Shown here: positions 21,567-31,228 of the stretch, in pieces
How the letters are laid out: each line of letters opens with the position of its first letter
Numbering within the stretch: position 1 is the stretch's first letter
Assembly (NCBI GenBank): GCA_002811645.1
Contig: PDIP01000072.1
Span: 22,945 to 86,944 of the forward strand
DNA from: Corallochytrium limacisporum
Lineage: Eukaryota; Opisthokonta
DNA: 64,000 nt
Direction: 5' to 3'
The notes under the pieces: model-generated
Databases searched by the model: none
What the model was told of the DNA's origin: nothing
What the model saw: the letters and a program-made list of their open reading frames with translations, nothing else
Translations under genes and position numbers: made by a program

Positions 21567-21610
21567 GGTTCTGGATCATGGACTGATTGGTTCTGGATCA
21601 TGGACTGATT
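21567..21610. repeat. Perfect tandem duplication of a 22-bp unit
   Basis: GGTTCTGGATCATGGACTGATT occurs twice head to tail, 24 bp past the stop of the CDGSH/glutamate-synthase-like gene, within its likely 3' untranslated region. Confidence 0.9.
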
Positions 21611-21633
21611 AGCTATGATCCACTGTCCAGCAC

Positions 21634-23292
21634 TTACAGAACACCCGCATACGGCACGCCGGACAGGTAGTGCATATCCTTCTTCCAGGTCACCAGGTCG
21701 TCCAAGCAGAAATCACTGAAACTTTTGTGTCCACAGGCGCGAGCGAGTAGCTGCATCTGGTGCACACTGCCTTCAAAGAAGTTGGTCAGTTGCTTCGCAC
21801 TCTTCTCGACGTTTACTTTGACACGCAGTTTAGGGTCCATTGTCGCGATGCCCGCAGGGCACATGTTGGTGTTGCACATGCGCGCAGCGATACAACCAAT
21901 CGACTGCAGAGCCGAGTTAGCCACAGCAATGCCATCAGCCCCCAGGGCGAGGGCCTTCACAAAGTCTGCGGGTATACGCAGGCCGCCTGTAGCGATTAGG
22001 GTGACGTTGCGACCGACACCCTTAGCATCCAGGTGCCTACGAGCCCGAGCTAGGGCAGGAATTGTCGGTACGGAAATGTGATCACGGAAGATGGCCGGGG
22101 CGGCTCCGGTACCACCGCCACGGCCGTCAATAATGATGTAGTCCGCACTGGCGGCCAAGGCAAAATCAATGTCCTTCTCGATATGCTGTGCAGACAGCTT
22201 GAAACCGATAGGGATCCCACCGGTAATGTCTCGGACGTGGTCTGCAACCTTCTTGAAATCTTCCGCACTATGTAGCTCCTTGAATGTTGGGGGACTGATA
22301 GCATCCTCGCCCTCCTTCAGTCCGCGAATCTGTGCAATCTTCGCCTTTACCTTGGCACCGGGCAGGTGTCCACCGGTGCCTGTCTTGGCGCCCTGTCCTC
22401 CCTTGAAATGGAAAGCCTGCGCTTTCTTCACGACTTCGTCTGAGTAGCCGAACTCAGCACTGGCCAATTCATAGAAGTAGCGGCTGTTGTTCTGCTGCTC
22501 CTCCGGCAGGCTACCACCCTCACCGCTGCAGATGCCTGTTCCCGCTGCCTCGGCGCCCCTGGCCAGAGCGGTTTTTGCCTCCTCACTGATCGCACCGAAG
22601 CTCATGTCTGTGACAAACAGAGGGATCTTCAGGGTCAAAGGCTTCTTGGCCCTGGGTCCGATCACCAGCTCCGTTTTCACAGGCACGTCCTCCATTAGTG
22701 GTTTGGTGGCCATCTGGGCCGTTATGATCTGGATGTCGTCCCATTGCGGCAATGTCGGACGTGGTACGCCCATGGCCACCATTTCTCCGTGGCCGTGCAG
22801 GCCTTCGCCTCGTGCAAGGGCCTTAATTTGACCAATTGTAGGTTCTTCTGGAGTGGATTCCGGATCACCTCTGGATCCGGCGGCCTGGACCTTGCCACCG
22901 GCGAGGTCTTCAATGTCACCGACCTCACTGTCCTTGATCTTGGCATGGGTGCCATCACAGAACGGTTGATTACCCGTTTTCTTACATTGACAGAGGAAAA
23001 CATCTTTGGACTCGTCCGGAGTGAACTTCATGGGCTTGAAGGCTGTCCCGGCATGGCTACCATCGCAGAAGGGCTGGTTCTTGCTAAGGCCGCACCTGCA
23101 CCAGTAATAGTCCTTGCCAGCTTCGACCGATACCTTGGCAGGCTTTCTGGCCGCAACTTTGGGGAGTTTGGTCATGGTCCTGAGTTGAGAGGTGTTCAGT
23201 ACTGGGCTACGTGCAAACAGGGGAAATGCACGGTTGTAGTTGGACAGAATCAGTCTAGGGTTCATCAAACGGAACAGATCTCTCAAGGCCAT
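21634..23292 (-). CDS. Mitochondrial CDGSH iron-sulfur / glutamate-synthase-domain fusion
   Basis: A 552-residue protein from the first ATG; the frame stays open 222 bases upstream without another ATG. The N-terminal 45 residues are Arg/Leu/Asn-rich and almost acid-free, a likely mitochondrial presequence. Two CDGSH 2Fe-2S motifs follow, with ligands C65, C67, C76, H80 and C101, C103, C112, H116, the double arrangement of CISD3. Residues from about 185 on form an FMN-binding glutamate-synthase-like barrel (TDMSFGAISEEAK, GGQGAKTG, DGRGGGTGAAP) with a cysteine cluster (C..CNTNMCPAG) suited to a 3Fe-4S centre. It lacks the glutaminase domain, so full GOGAT activity is unlikely. Similar stand-alone domains are bacterial, so transfer from bacteria or the mitochondrial ancestor is plausible. 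Confidence 0.88.
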   Translation of the reverse strand: MALRDLFRLMNPRLILSNYNRAFPLFARSPVLNTSQLRTMTKLPKVAARKPAKVSVEAGKDYYWCRCGLSKNQPFCDGSHAGTAFKPMKFTPDESKDVFLCQCKKTGNQPFCDGTHAKIKDSEVGDIEDLAGGKVQAAGSRGDPESTPEEPTIGQIKALARGEGLHGHGEMVAMGVPRPTLPQWDDIQIITAQMATKPLMEDVPVKTELVIGPRAKKPLTLKIPLFVTDMSFGAISEEAKTALARGAEAAGTGICSGEGGSLPEEQQNNSRYFYELASAEFGYSDEVVKKAQAFHFKGGQGAKTGTGGHLPGAKVKAKIAQIRGLKEGEDAISPPTFKELHSAEDFKKVADHVRDITGGIPIGFKLSAQHIEKDIDFALAASADYIIIDGRGGGTGAAPAIFRDHISVPTIPALARARRHLDAKGVGRNVTLIATGGLRIPADFVKALALGADGIAVANSALQSIGCIAARMCNTNMCPAGIATMDPKLRVKVNVEKSAKQLTNFFEGSVHQMQLLARACGHKSFSDFCLDDLVTWKKDMHYLSGVPYAGVL

Positions 23293-25305
23293 CAAACTTA
23301 TGGCGCTCCGGATTATCCCAGTATTTCTGACAGGCCAAGAGGCTTTTATTATCCCCTTTGTCAGCGTCCCTTGATGTAGGTGATTGTTTCTTTCACCCGA
23401 TCGGTCCGCTTTCACCTTATCGCTCCCTCCGTCCGTACCGCTATCTGCCCTCCTCGTCTTCTGTTTGGTTGGTTGCACGAAAGTGAAAAAACAGCGGTGG
23501 GACTCATAATGCACCAGGAATTCCTTGTCATACGCCTTATGAGAGTAGAAAGGCCTTCGAATCGGACGTGCCTAGTGCCCTGGATCTTTGTGTGCCCTTT
23601 CGTATTTGGCGCAAATTGGCAGAATACACATCATATTCCCATGGATTTCAAGGCCGAGGGCAACAACAGGACAGTCCTCGCCTTTACATGCACTTGTGTC
23701 CACAGGCCAGTATCCCCACCGTGTTAACCCACTATGCAACCATTTGACATCAAAACAGCGAACGGGGATCGAAAATCAGTGCCACTACCACTCTGCTTCC
23801 AGTGTTGCTAATTGCGCAAAACCAAACATTGGGGACGTCCCTTTCTCTGAATCAATGGTATCATCAACTATTTCACATCCGCCACATTGGTTCTCCATCA
23901 CCATCTATGCCAACTCCCGCTACTCGTCATTTCATGGTTGTGGCGATGTGCTGAGGAGCTGTTGAAGATGTCCTGACGAGGCATTGGATGGTTCGTGTAC
24001 GGTAGCGGTAGCATACGCGAAGTCCAGCCTGGAATCTGTTCCTCCAATCTCCGGCCTAAGCATTAATTCTACCCCGCACGGGCGTTGTTTGGGCAGTCAG
24101 GTCTCTTCTGTCGATCTCAGGTATTCGTTCCGCCCCGAGTCAGCGAAAGAAGCACGAAAGACTAACACTGGCACAGTAGCTTCCACCTTTCTCCATACTA
24201 ACGCAAAATACTTTGGGTATACTCCTCTGGGCTCACAGGGACATTTTCGAGGGAATCGATCGCTAAGCAAAAGAATACAATCCGAAGCACCTTGATGGAA
24301 GGACGGGCGTACCTCCCCGTTTTCCCCGGCGAAAAGAAAAGATAGACCTGGAGGGGCAGTGTGTGCTTCGTTGGGGCCGGCGATGGCCTGATCCCCCGAC
24401 CGGCGGGTCCCATCTCTCTTCCCCTACCCCTTTTCCCCTCCCCCCCCTCCCTCTTCTTCGTTTCCTTCGTCCCCCCCCCNNNNNNNNNNNNNNNNNNNNN
24501 NNNNNNNNNNNNNNNNNNNNNNNNNNNNNNNNNNNNNNNNNNNNNNNNNNNNNNNNNNNNNNNNNNNNNNNNNNNNNNNNNNNNNNNNNNNNNNNNNNNN
24601 NNNNNNNNNNNNNNNNNNNNNNNNNNNNNNNNNNNNNNNNNNNNNNNNNNNNNNNNNNNACTTCTCCTGCCCCGGTCCCTCCTTCGCTGCTCATCTACCC
24701 GTCCCGCCCTTTCCTCTGTGACCTCTCTTTCCACAGTCTGAGCGCTCCGCACCGTCCTGCTGTTTGGCGAGAGGTCGGCAAGGGTGCAGCGTTGTGGTGC
24801 ACAGAAACAGGTGCCGGCGGTACGCACTGTGTACATCACAGCGGAACGGACACTCAGCCGACTAAGAGAGCATGGCAGGGCATGCTAGATCCTCCCACAA
24901 CCTCTGCAGTAATACCATTTAGAGATCATTCGGGATCAGTCGTGTCCATTTCATGTTTGAGCACAAGGGCCGGGCAAGGAGGCAATGGGCAATGTTGTAA
25001 ATTGCGGAATTCAGTCACTACCACTTGACCAAAGCGCAATCGGTCGGGAGGTTGGAAGATCTACTGGACTCGAGAAGGCTGACTGAATAAAGATAACATC
25101 GACGTGTCTCACACCAACTGGTGGGTAGTGGGGTATTTTGGAGCGATGGACGACGACTTTGTGTTCCAGGATCATGTCCTCGCAAAGGAACGAAAGCAAC
25201 TTGTATACGATGGACCTATATTTCTACCTGACTGTACTACTCATTGTTGTCATTGTAACCTTTAATTTCGTAGCAACAGAAGCGGACAACACTGATACCA
25301 AGATA
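23293..25305. other. Divergent intergenic region with assembly gap
   Basis: About 2 kb between divergent genes, interrupted by 180 undetermined bases next to a C-run. Upstream of the pirin frame an open segment (ATG at 25210) could encode a hydrophobic leader continuous with the pirin N terminus; see the pirin entry. Otherwise I see nothing gene-like. Confidence 0.45.
24480..24659. other. Assembly gap (180 N)
   Basis: Run of N directly after nine C residues; the right flank is pyrimidine-rich. Confidence 1.
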
Positions 25306-26267
25306 ATGGTGAACCGGGGCACAGGCTTGCGTCGCATTGCAAATTCAAAGCCCAAAAGACCCGTGAGGGTGGTGGTTTCATCATTGCCGGCAGCGTCGGA
25401 AGTTCAAACATGGATGTACTTGATCCATTTTTGATGCTTGATCACATGGGGCCCGCAACTTATGGTCCCGGGGAAGGCATCGGTGCTCCTGATCATCCGC
25501 ACCGCGGCTTTGAAACTGTCACGTACATCCTCGAGGGCGAAATGCAACACGAGGACAGTGTTGGCAACAAAGGCCTGCTAAAGCCCGGTTGGTGCCAATG
25601 GATGACTGCGGGCAGTGGTGTCGTCCATAGCGAAATGCCCTCTGACAAGATTATGAAAGAAGGGGGAACGGTGGAAGGCTTTCAACTCTGGGTAAACCTG
25701 CCCGCTAAGGATAAGATGATCCCACCCAGATATCAAGACACGCCAGTGGAGAAGATCCCAAAGATCAAGAGCGAGGATGGAAGGACAGACATTGTGGTGA
25801 TTGCTGGAGAGAGCCATGGAACGAAGGCTTATATTGAAACACGGTCACCAATGTTGTATCTGGACATTAAGGTGGGTGCGGGTGCGAGGCACACTGAACC
25901 TGTTCCGAAGGATTTCAATGCTTTCTTCTATGTCTTCCGTGGCACAGGCAAAATCGCTGGTGAGAAGGTCGGTATTGGTAGCTACGGAAGGCTTGTCGAC
26001 GGTGAGGCGATGGATGCTGAGGCGGACTCTGACAGCGGCGATAGCGGCCTCCGTTTCCTTCTGATCGGCGGACTGCCCCTGAACGAGCCGGTGGCCCGCT
26101 ACGGACCGTTTGTGATGAATACGGAGGAACAAATTTACCAGGCCTTCGTAGACTTCCAAACAGGCCAGTTTGGCAAGATCGAGGGCAGCGAGAAACGTGC
26201 CAGACAAACGGAAGAGGCCCGGAAGATGCAGCAGCAGACGGGGCGATGGGAGCGTGACGAGATGTGA
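25306..26267 (+). CDS. Pirin-like protein, 5' end out of frame
   Basis: The main frame encodes a bacterial-type pirin: bicupin with LDPFLMLDHMGP, the metal-binding motif PDHPHRGFETVTY, EMQHEDS, and QWMTAGSGVVHSEMP. Metal ligands are the two His of PHRGFE/DHPH, plus the later His and Glu. Pirins are iron-binding nuclear or redox-sensing proteins, some with quercetinase activity. The first ATG in this frame (25410) would delete the conserved AQKTREGGGF segment, which is present just upstream (25350-25379) in the same frame without any ATG. The matching N terminus (MVNRGTGLRRIANS, ATG at 25306, or 25210 with a hydrophobic leader) lies in another frame. A shift near 25335-25358, a small intron or a base error must join them. 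AATAAA follows at 26324. Confidence 0.8.
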
Positions 26268-26323
26268 AGAATGTAGTGTGCACTGCATCCGTCACTTGTT
26301 ATTGACCTTCCGCGATTAAGAAA

Positions 26324-26329
26324 AATAAA
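26324..26329 (+). terminator. Putative poly(A) signal AATAAA of pirin gene
   Basis: Canonical hexamer 57 bp after the stop codon. Confidence 0.45.
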
Positions 26330-26848
26330 CGTTTGTACAATACTTTGAGTTCTCAACATCTTCGCAATTGGTAAATCCCGCAGCCCAGGTGTCTGACCGG
26401 TAAGCTCTCCACCAGCCGTCATCACATCACAGAAGGTGTTCGTACTGGCAACCGCCTATCGTAATCATCCGGGCCTCCCCGAACCTAAAGTTGATTTCCC
26501 CCCTCCCCCTCCCCACCCGCCTGATGCAGAGGCGCCAAATCAATGCCTCCGGGACCCCACCGAAGGCGAGTACCCGCTGAGTTTTCGGTATCGGTGGCTC
26601 TCGCGTGCTCCTTCTTTGACGTAACGTTTGCACCACATGTATTTCAGAACGCATTCTGCGTCGATCCGTGTTTGTGGCACTTTATTTGTCCAATGGAAAA
26701 TAAATTGACATTCCGTGTTCACGTGTATTTTGAATATTTCGAGGCGAAGGAAAGGAGAAGAGCAAACTCGAGGGCCGCAATCCTTAAACAATAGACTTGG
26801 AAGTGGTATTATTCACGAGGAAACACAAGAACAGACTATAACACAGAA
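26330..26848. other. Short intergenic region, no gene
   Basis: Spacer between two plus-strand genes with a C/T-rich patch near 26495-26520. No structure recognised. Confidence 0.4.
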
Positions 26849-27328
26849 ATGAGTTCCGACGACGAAAACGAATTGAGCCTGCCTAAGGCAGCGCTGTACA
26901 ACTACGTCCAGAACTGCGTTCCGGAAGAATACTATGTCACCGGCGATGCGAAAGATCTCATCATGGACTGCTGTAATGAGTTCGTGCAGCTGATAGCCTC
27001 CGAGGCCAACAGTCAGTGTGAAAAGGAACAGAGAAAGGTTATAGTAGGGAAACATATCCTGGCTGCCCTGAATGCGCTGGGCTTTGAAGACTATGTCGAC
27101 GAAGTAAGGAGCTCAGGTGAGGAGGCAGAGAAGGCGGTCAAGAAGAAGAAAAAACCGTTGAAGGATCCCAAGGACATTGAAGCGCTGCGGCAGAAACAAA
27201 TGGAATACTTGGCGGCAGCACGGGCAAAACAGAGTCTACCGCCGATGCAATGGGGTACTGGAAGTGGGCAGCCACAAGCGCCGGGAAGTGCTCAACGGCC
27301 TGGCGGAAACGGTGCTGGAGGGCAGTGA
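26849..27328 (+). CDS. DR1: Negative cofactor 2 beta (DR1), histone-fold TBP repressor
   Basis: A 159-residue protein starting MSSDDENELSLPKAALYNYV. A histone fold of the H2B/NF-YB type spans about residues 10-85, with LPKAAL, SSEAN-like (IASEANSQCEKEQRK) and ALNALGFEDYVDEV matching NC2-beta closely. A basic patch (KKKKKPLK) and a Gln/Gly/Pro-rich tail follow, as in DR1. With NC2-alpha (DRAP1) it clamps TBP on promoter DNA and blocks TFIIB/TFIIA entry. The partner is not in this window. The gene is convergent with an ABM-domain gene 131 bp away. Confidence 0.93.
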   Translation: MSSDDENELSLPKAALYNYVQNCVPEEYYVTGDAKDLIMDCCNEFVQLIASEANSQCEKEQRKVIVGKHILAALNALGFEDYVDEVRSSGEEAEKAVKKKKKPLKDPKDIEALRQKQMEYLAAARAKQSLPPMQWGTGSGQPQAPGSAQRPGGNGAGGQ

Positions 27329-27459
27329 CGACAATTCAACCGAAAGCATAAAAACCTTATGAACTATAATCATGATCAAAGAGTTGAGTCTTTCAGAAGC
27401 TTAACATGTCAGAGGTGGTCATATGTGTAGCACAGGAAAGATTTCACAACAGACAAAAC

Positions 27460-27786
27460 TTATTTGAGAGGGAATTGGCTGCCTTGGAAGTACTTCATCT
27501 TCTTGCCGTCGGCTGTGTACAGCTTCGGAATAACATTCTCTTTGAAATTCCGGAACGGAGGTGCCGCCCAGTGATCTTCCCAGGCCTTTTTGTCACGCCA
27601 TTCCTCGAAACAGGTGAAGATGCTTGGATTATTGAGATCTTGACCAAATGTGTAGCGTATGCAGCCATCTTCAAGACGACTCTGCCTGGCTAGCTCCGTG
27701 AAGATCTTCTTGGCGTCCTCTATCATGTCCTCCTTAACCTCAAGTGTGCCCTGAGCAAGGACGGTGCCTCCGGTCTCAACTGGCAT
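27460..27786 (-). CDS. ABM-domain protein 1 (antibiotic biosynthesis monooxygenase fold)
   Basis: A 108-residue single-domain protein of the dimeric alpha-beta barrel/ABM fold (YgiN-like). The core signature is EDGCIRYTFGQDLNNPSIF, then EEWRDKKAWEDH and PPFRNF, matching the E-G-C-x-x-Y ... E-W-x-D-x-x-A-x-x-x-H pattern of the family. Relatives act as cofactor-free quinol monooxygenases, but many have no known substrate. It has a paralogue about 650 bp upstream on the same strand, about half identical, so the pair arose by tandem duplication. A TGA/GAT trinucleotide repeat lies just upstream of the ATG. Confidence 0.85.
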   Translation of the reverse strand: MPVETGGTVLAQGTLEVKEDMIEDAKKIFTELARQSRLEDGCIRYTFGQDLNNPSIFTCFEEWRDKKAWEDHWAAPPFRNFKENVIPKLYTADGKKMKYFQGSQFPLK

Positions 27787-27825
27787 GGTGTCTAGTATTG
27801 ATCTTTTTGGTGGTGTTGGTGGTGC

Positions 27826-27848
27826 TGATGATGATGATGATGATGATG
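27826..27848. repeat. TGA trinucleotide repeat upstream of ABM gene
   Basis: About seven tandem TGA units 40 bp upstream of the ABM-1 ATG, probably in its 5' untranslated region. Confidence 0.8.
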
Positions 27849-28434
27849 GTGTACTACTCTGTCCTGATCACAGACTCCTTCTGATAGCCCTTAATTATGG
27901 GAACACCCTGCCTTTAATACAAGAGAATCCACACACTTTACCCCCGCGGACGCGTCCGTACACGTCGTCAGCGCAAACGCGAACCCGACGATGACAGAGA
28001 GATATGAACCTCGCTGCCTCTCTTCCGCTCCGTTCGCGTCTCCCAGGGAGGACGTCAATGCTGCAGACACAGGAGGGGGGGGAGGGGGGAGTGAGGAAGT
28101 GAAAGTGGTGGAGAGGGAAACTTGCATCGCCTGGGAAAGTATGCGCATAGTCAATTAATGAACTTTTATTTGATCACAGCTGCTCTCTCCGCTGTCTTAC
28201 TTGGTTAGGCTTTGTTTCATTCAATCGGCTGCTCCGACCGCGAGTGTGTGCGCAAAGACCCGCGATCGCGGGATGGCAAAAGCCATGCTCAATCCAGAAA
28301 TGCCAATCCGACGAACACCTCGTAACAAACCATTTGTACGTCGCAATCTGGGAATGGGGAGACGTGACGTCAGGGATGCAGACATTCACAAACTACCGAA
28401 CGCGCTAAAGGTTCCACCTCACAGCGATATCCAT
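27849..28434. other. Spacer between tandem ABM paralogues
   Basis: Contains a G-run (about 28073-28090, GGAGGGGGGGGAGGGGG-like). No gene seen. Confidence 0.4.
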
Positions 28435-28764
28435 CTACGACCGGATGAACTCGCGGCTCAGGAAGCCCTTCATGTTGTCGAAGCCCTCTTGTGTGTAAAT
28501 GATGGGAAAATGGACTTTGACATGATTCTGGAAAGGAGCTGCTTTGTGATGGTTCCTCCATGCTTCGTGGTCGCGCCACTCCTCGATGAGCGAGAATACT
28601 GTGGGATCATCAATATTCTGGCCAAAGGTGTACTGGGCGCAGCCGTCTTCGAGTTGAACCTCCTTGGCTAGTTCTCTGAAGATCTTCTTTGCCTCCTCAA
28701 CTTTATCCGCTTGAACATGCAGCGTGCCCTGGATGGCAACGGTGGTTCCGGCTTCGGTCGGCAT
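28435..28764 (-). CDS. ABM-domain protein 2, paralogue
   Basis: A 109-residue protein from the ATG that aligns with the start of its paralogue (MPTEAGTTVAIQGTL against MPVETGGTVLAQGTL). The frame is open further upstream, but that part has no similarity and is left out. It carries the same ABM signature: EDGCAQYTFGQNIDDPTVF, EEWRDHEAW, APFQNH. It differs from copy 1 most in the C-terminal third, which may mark a changed substrate pocket. The two genes share strand and orientation, with separate promoters likely given the long spacer. Confidence 0.83.
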   Translation of the reverse strand: MPTEAGTTVAIQGTLHVQADKVEEAKKIFRELAKEVQLEDGCAQYTFGQNIDDPTVFSLIEEWRDHEAWRNHHKAAPFQNHVKVHFPIIYTQEGFDNMKGFLSREFIRS

Positions 28765-30390
28765 GATGTCTAGTTCTCGATGGTTGGCACGATGATGACA
28801 TTGGCGACGATCACTAGTTGTTTCTTGCTGATCAGAGGGCTCTCTCATATCAACGGCGTGGTATCTTACATAGGTGATCATCCGCATGCTGCATGCATCC
28901 GTATGCATCGCCTGCACCGTATGTGATCCGCTGATGGTAATCGGGAGTTGAACACTTCGGCTTCGCAAGCCTCGTGCCTATAGCCGTCCCATGGAAGCGA
29001 TGTATGGAAAGCTTTTCAACACCCCAATGGGGAGGCTATCTCATCACGCAAAAACATTTACATAGTTAATTAATGGACGGGGGCTGGAGGACGGGCGGTG
29101 TTCTTGCTATCTCTCAGTCTCCTGTCTCTTCCTGGATCGAAGATGACACTACGTTGGTCTCGAAGGTCAACAAATGCGGAAAAAGACATATGTGTTCAAC
29201 ACACGCCATGCTGACTAATTGGCACGGGTCACAAACAGCTCTTACGGATCGGGGTTTGATTGACTCTATGAAAATGGGATCCCTCCACAGCACGTCCAAT
29301 CTTGAGAGCCATCTTCTCCTTTAGGGGATCTCAACCTGAGGGCGGCTGGGATCTCCTTACGTGCACTCTGGTCTGAGTCGCTGCCATGTGTGGCATTGCG
29401 CTGCATATTTGTTCCGAACTGGGCGCGGATCGACTGTGGTGCACTGCAACGGGCCTCCTCAGGATCTGTAGGTCCTATGAGCGCTCTCCATGCCAGTACC
29501 GCCTTCCTTTCGGAGACAGAGAGCGATACGGACAGAGTGAAGATCCTTTGGTTCGCCTCATAGAGTCCAATCTACCGCTCAGCTGGTGCACGGTGTTCAT
29601 GTCTCACTCAGTCACCCCACGCATGTACCGTCCGAACGCTCTCTCTTGCAGAGTGGCCCGGGGCTGCCTGCCAGCGGCCGCCGACCGGGGTTTCCCTCTT
29701 CTCCCCCCTTCTCTCTCTTTAGACCCTAGCATTTCTCCCGAGGGCGGGTCTCTGTCCCTGTCGAGGCAGGCATTGTATTCTGAAAATATAGAATCAGTGT
29801 ACTTTGCGAATCTATCGAAATAACACACAAAATTACACACAAATTTGAAACCTGTCACAATTTATTGGGAAAAGTTTTTGTCCCTCACTCTCATTCATAA
29901 ATTTTCTTGAATTTTCCAGCCCAGAAGCTAGAACGCCCGGCAGGGCGAAACTGCCTTAAGTTGTACTCAGAGTCCGGTTTCAGAAAGATCAAGTACTGAA
30001 AGTACTGGGTAACGATCGGTCCCGGTCTTTCAGTACCGGGGACCGTGGCAGAAGTGTGACCCCGGAAGGGGGCCCTTGTACCTAGGGCTCAAGCCGAGTG
30101 CCATATAATTGAAGGCGACACAGGCGCACTCACAGCCGTCGCCCGGGCCATTCGGTATGAGCAGTAGTAGTGGGGCTACTAGCCAGCAGAACTTGCCGCC
30201 CCTTTTCCTGTGTTTGGTTGCAGTACACACAGGTGAACATTCTCATAATGATATATGATAATGCTTCGGATAAATACCATGGTTCCTGCTATTTGAGAAG
30301 GTATCTCATGGAGAACGTGTGATTAGTTAAGGTCAGAGGATCAAATTAGTTTTCAGTCAGAACTAGGTCGGAAAATTAAATTCTGCAAAC
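28765..30390. other. Divergent intergenic region with hairpins, no supported gene
   Basis: About 1.6 kb upstream of both the ABM-2 gene and eS17. Two overlapping inverted repeats lie at 29993-30045. An ATG-initiated frame at 29386 (145 residues) has no recognisable domain and unremarkable composition; I do not call it. Confidence 0.45.
29993..30045. repeat. Two overlapping inverted repeats (alternative hairpins)
   Basis: GTACTGAAAG (29993-30002) pairs perfectly with CTTTCAGTAC (30027-30036). CGGTCCCGGT (30017-30026) pairs with ACCGGGGACCG (30035-30045) with one bulged G. The two stems interlock, so they are alternative or pseudoknot-forming. Confidence 0.7.
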
Positions 30391-30789
30391 ATGGGTAGGG
30401 TTCGCACCAAGACCGTCAAGAAGGCCGCTCGGGTCATCATCGAGAAGTACTACACTCGTCTGACTCTCGATTTCCACACCAACAAGCGCATCGCTGCCGA
30501 GATCGCTGTAATTCCCTCCAAGCGGTTGAGGAACAAGATCGCTGGTTTCGTTACACATTTGATGAAGCGCATTCAGAAGGGACCTGTGCGCGGCATCTCC
30601 ATTAAGCTGCAGGAGGAGGAGCGTGAGCGTCGTGACAACTACGTTCCTGAGGTCTCTGCTCTGGAGCAGGATGTTATCGAGGTGGATGCTGCTGTCAAGA
30701 ACCTGCTGAAGGATATGGACATGGACAACCTTCCCGGTGTCGAGGAGAAGAAGCCCGACACCTATGTCGGTCGCCCTCGCCGCGTGTAA
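30391..30789 (+). CDS. RPS17: 40S ribosomal protein eS17
   Basis: A 132-residue protein starting [21 protein letters not shown], the near-invariant eS17 N terminus, followed by [31 protein letters not shown] and a [22 protein letters not shown] segment. The length matches the family (about 135). It is a structural component of the small subunit near the head/beak. The coding sequence is intronless and strongly codon-biased, as expected for a very highly expressed gene. Confidence 0.97.
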   Translation: MGRVRTKTVKKAARVIIEKYYTRLTLDFHTNKRIAAEIAVIPSKRLRNKIAGFVTHLMKRIQKGPVRGISIKLQEEERERRDNYVPEVSALEQDVIEVDAAVKNLLKDMDMDNLPGVEEKKPDTYVGRPRRV

Positions 30790-31228
30790 GAAGTCCCCTT
30801 TATAGTTATGGCCATTTGATTCTTAGTTTCACCAAAGAACCATAAGTTATATCAAACACACCAATCAGCATATCAAAACTTTCACAATGGGAGAGTATAC
30901 AGCGAAGCAGAACACATGAAGCAACGGAAAGTTAGGCACCTCTGTCAATGTCGGATACCCTAAACCCCCATGCAAAATGACAGTTTGCATTCGGAATATC
31001 TGAAATACGTGTACATGGTTTGCTGCGTGTCGGGTTCTAAGGTTGTTTGACCTGGTCTTTGTCACCGACTGCTCTGCTTTATGCTTTTGAGACGTGGCTT
31101 GCTCTCTCAAGATCATCATTTTCATCACCGTTTTTTCGTTTTACTTTCATGAAAGCCAGACCTCATTTGAATGCAAAGAGTGTCTGCTTTGTAAATCGCA
31201 TAGTCAATAAAATTACATGGACAATCCT
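30790..31228. other. Shared 3' spacer of two convergent genes
   Basis: AT-rich compared with the flanking coding DNA. No gene or clear structure. Confidence 0.4.

Larger units (their letters stand above)
18013..21633. other. Long simple-sequence intergenic block, no supported gene
   Basis: About 3.6 kb between two genes on the same strand. It contains a GTGTGC repeat (18532-18583), a purine-rich, A-rich stretch (about 18690-18960), pyrimidine tracts (about 19190-19350, 19500-19600, 19620-19710), a GC-rich segment with an AAAAATAGGCCCC element (21373-21385), and a 22-bp tandem duplication at the end. Overlapping open frames around 20500-21400 exist in several phases at once and encode no recognisable domain. 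Confidence 0.55.

Noticed and set aside
25203-25358. Candidate 156-bp intron (GTATACG...AAAAG) joining an upstream ATG at 25146 to the pirin frame
   Set aside because: Phase fits, but the acceptor lacks a pyrimidine tract, the donor is weak, and the resulting N terminus lacks the expected RRI residues. Kept only as an alternative to a frameshift.
28935-29000. Possible tRNA on the minus strand (GTTCAACTCCCG-like T-loop and a GGCTT..AAGCC stem)
   Set aside because: The T-stem and acceptor stem do not pair and the D-arm is missing.
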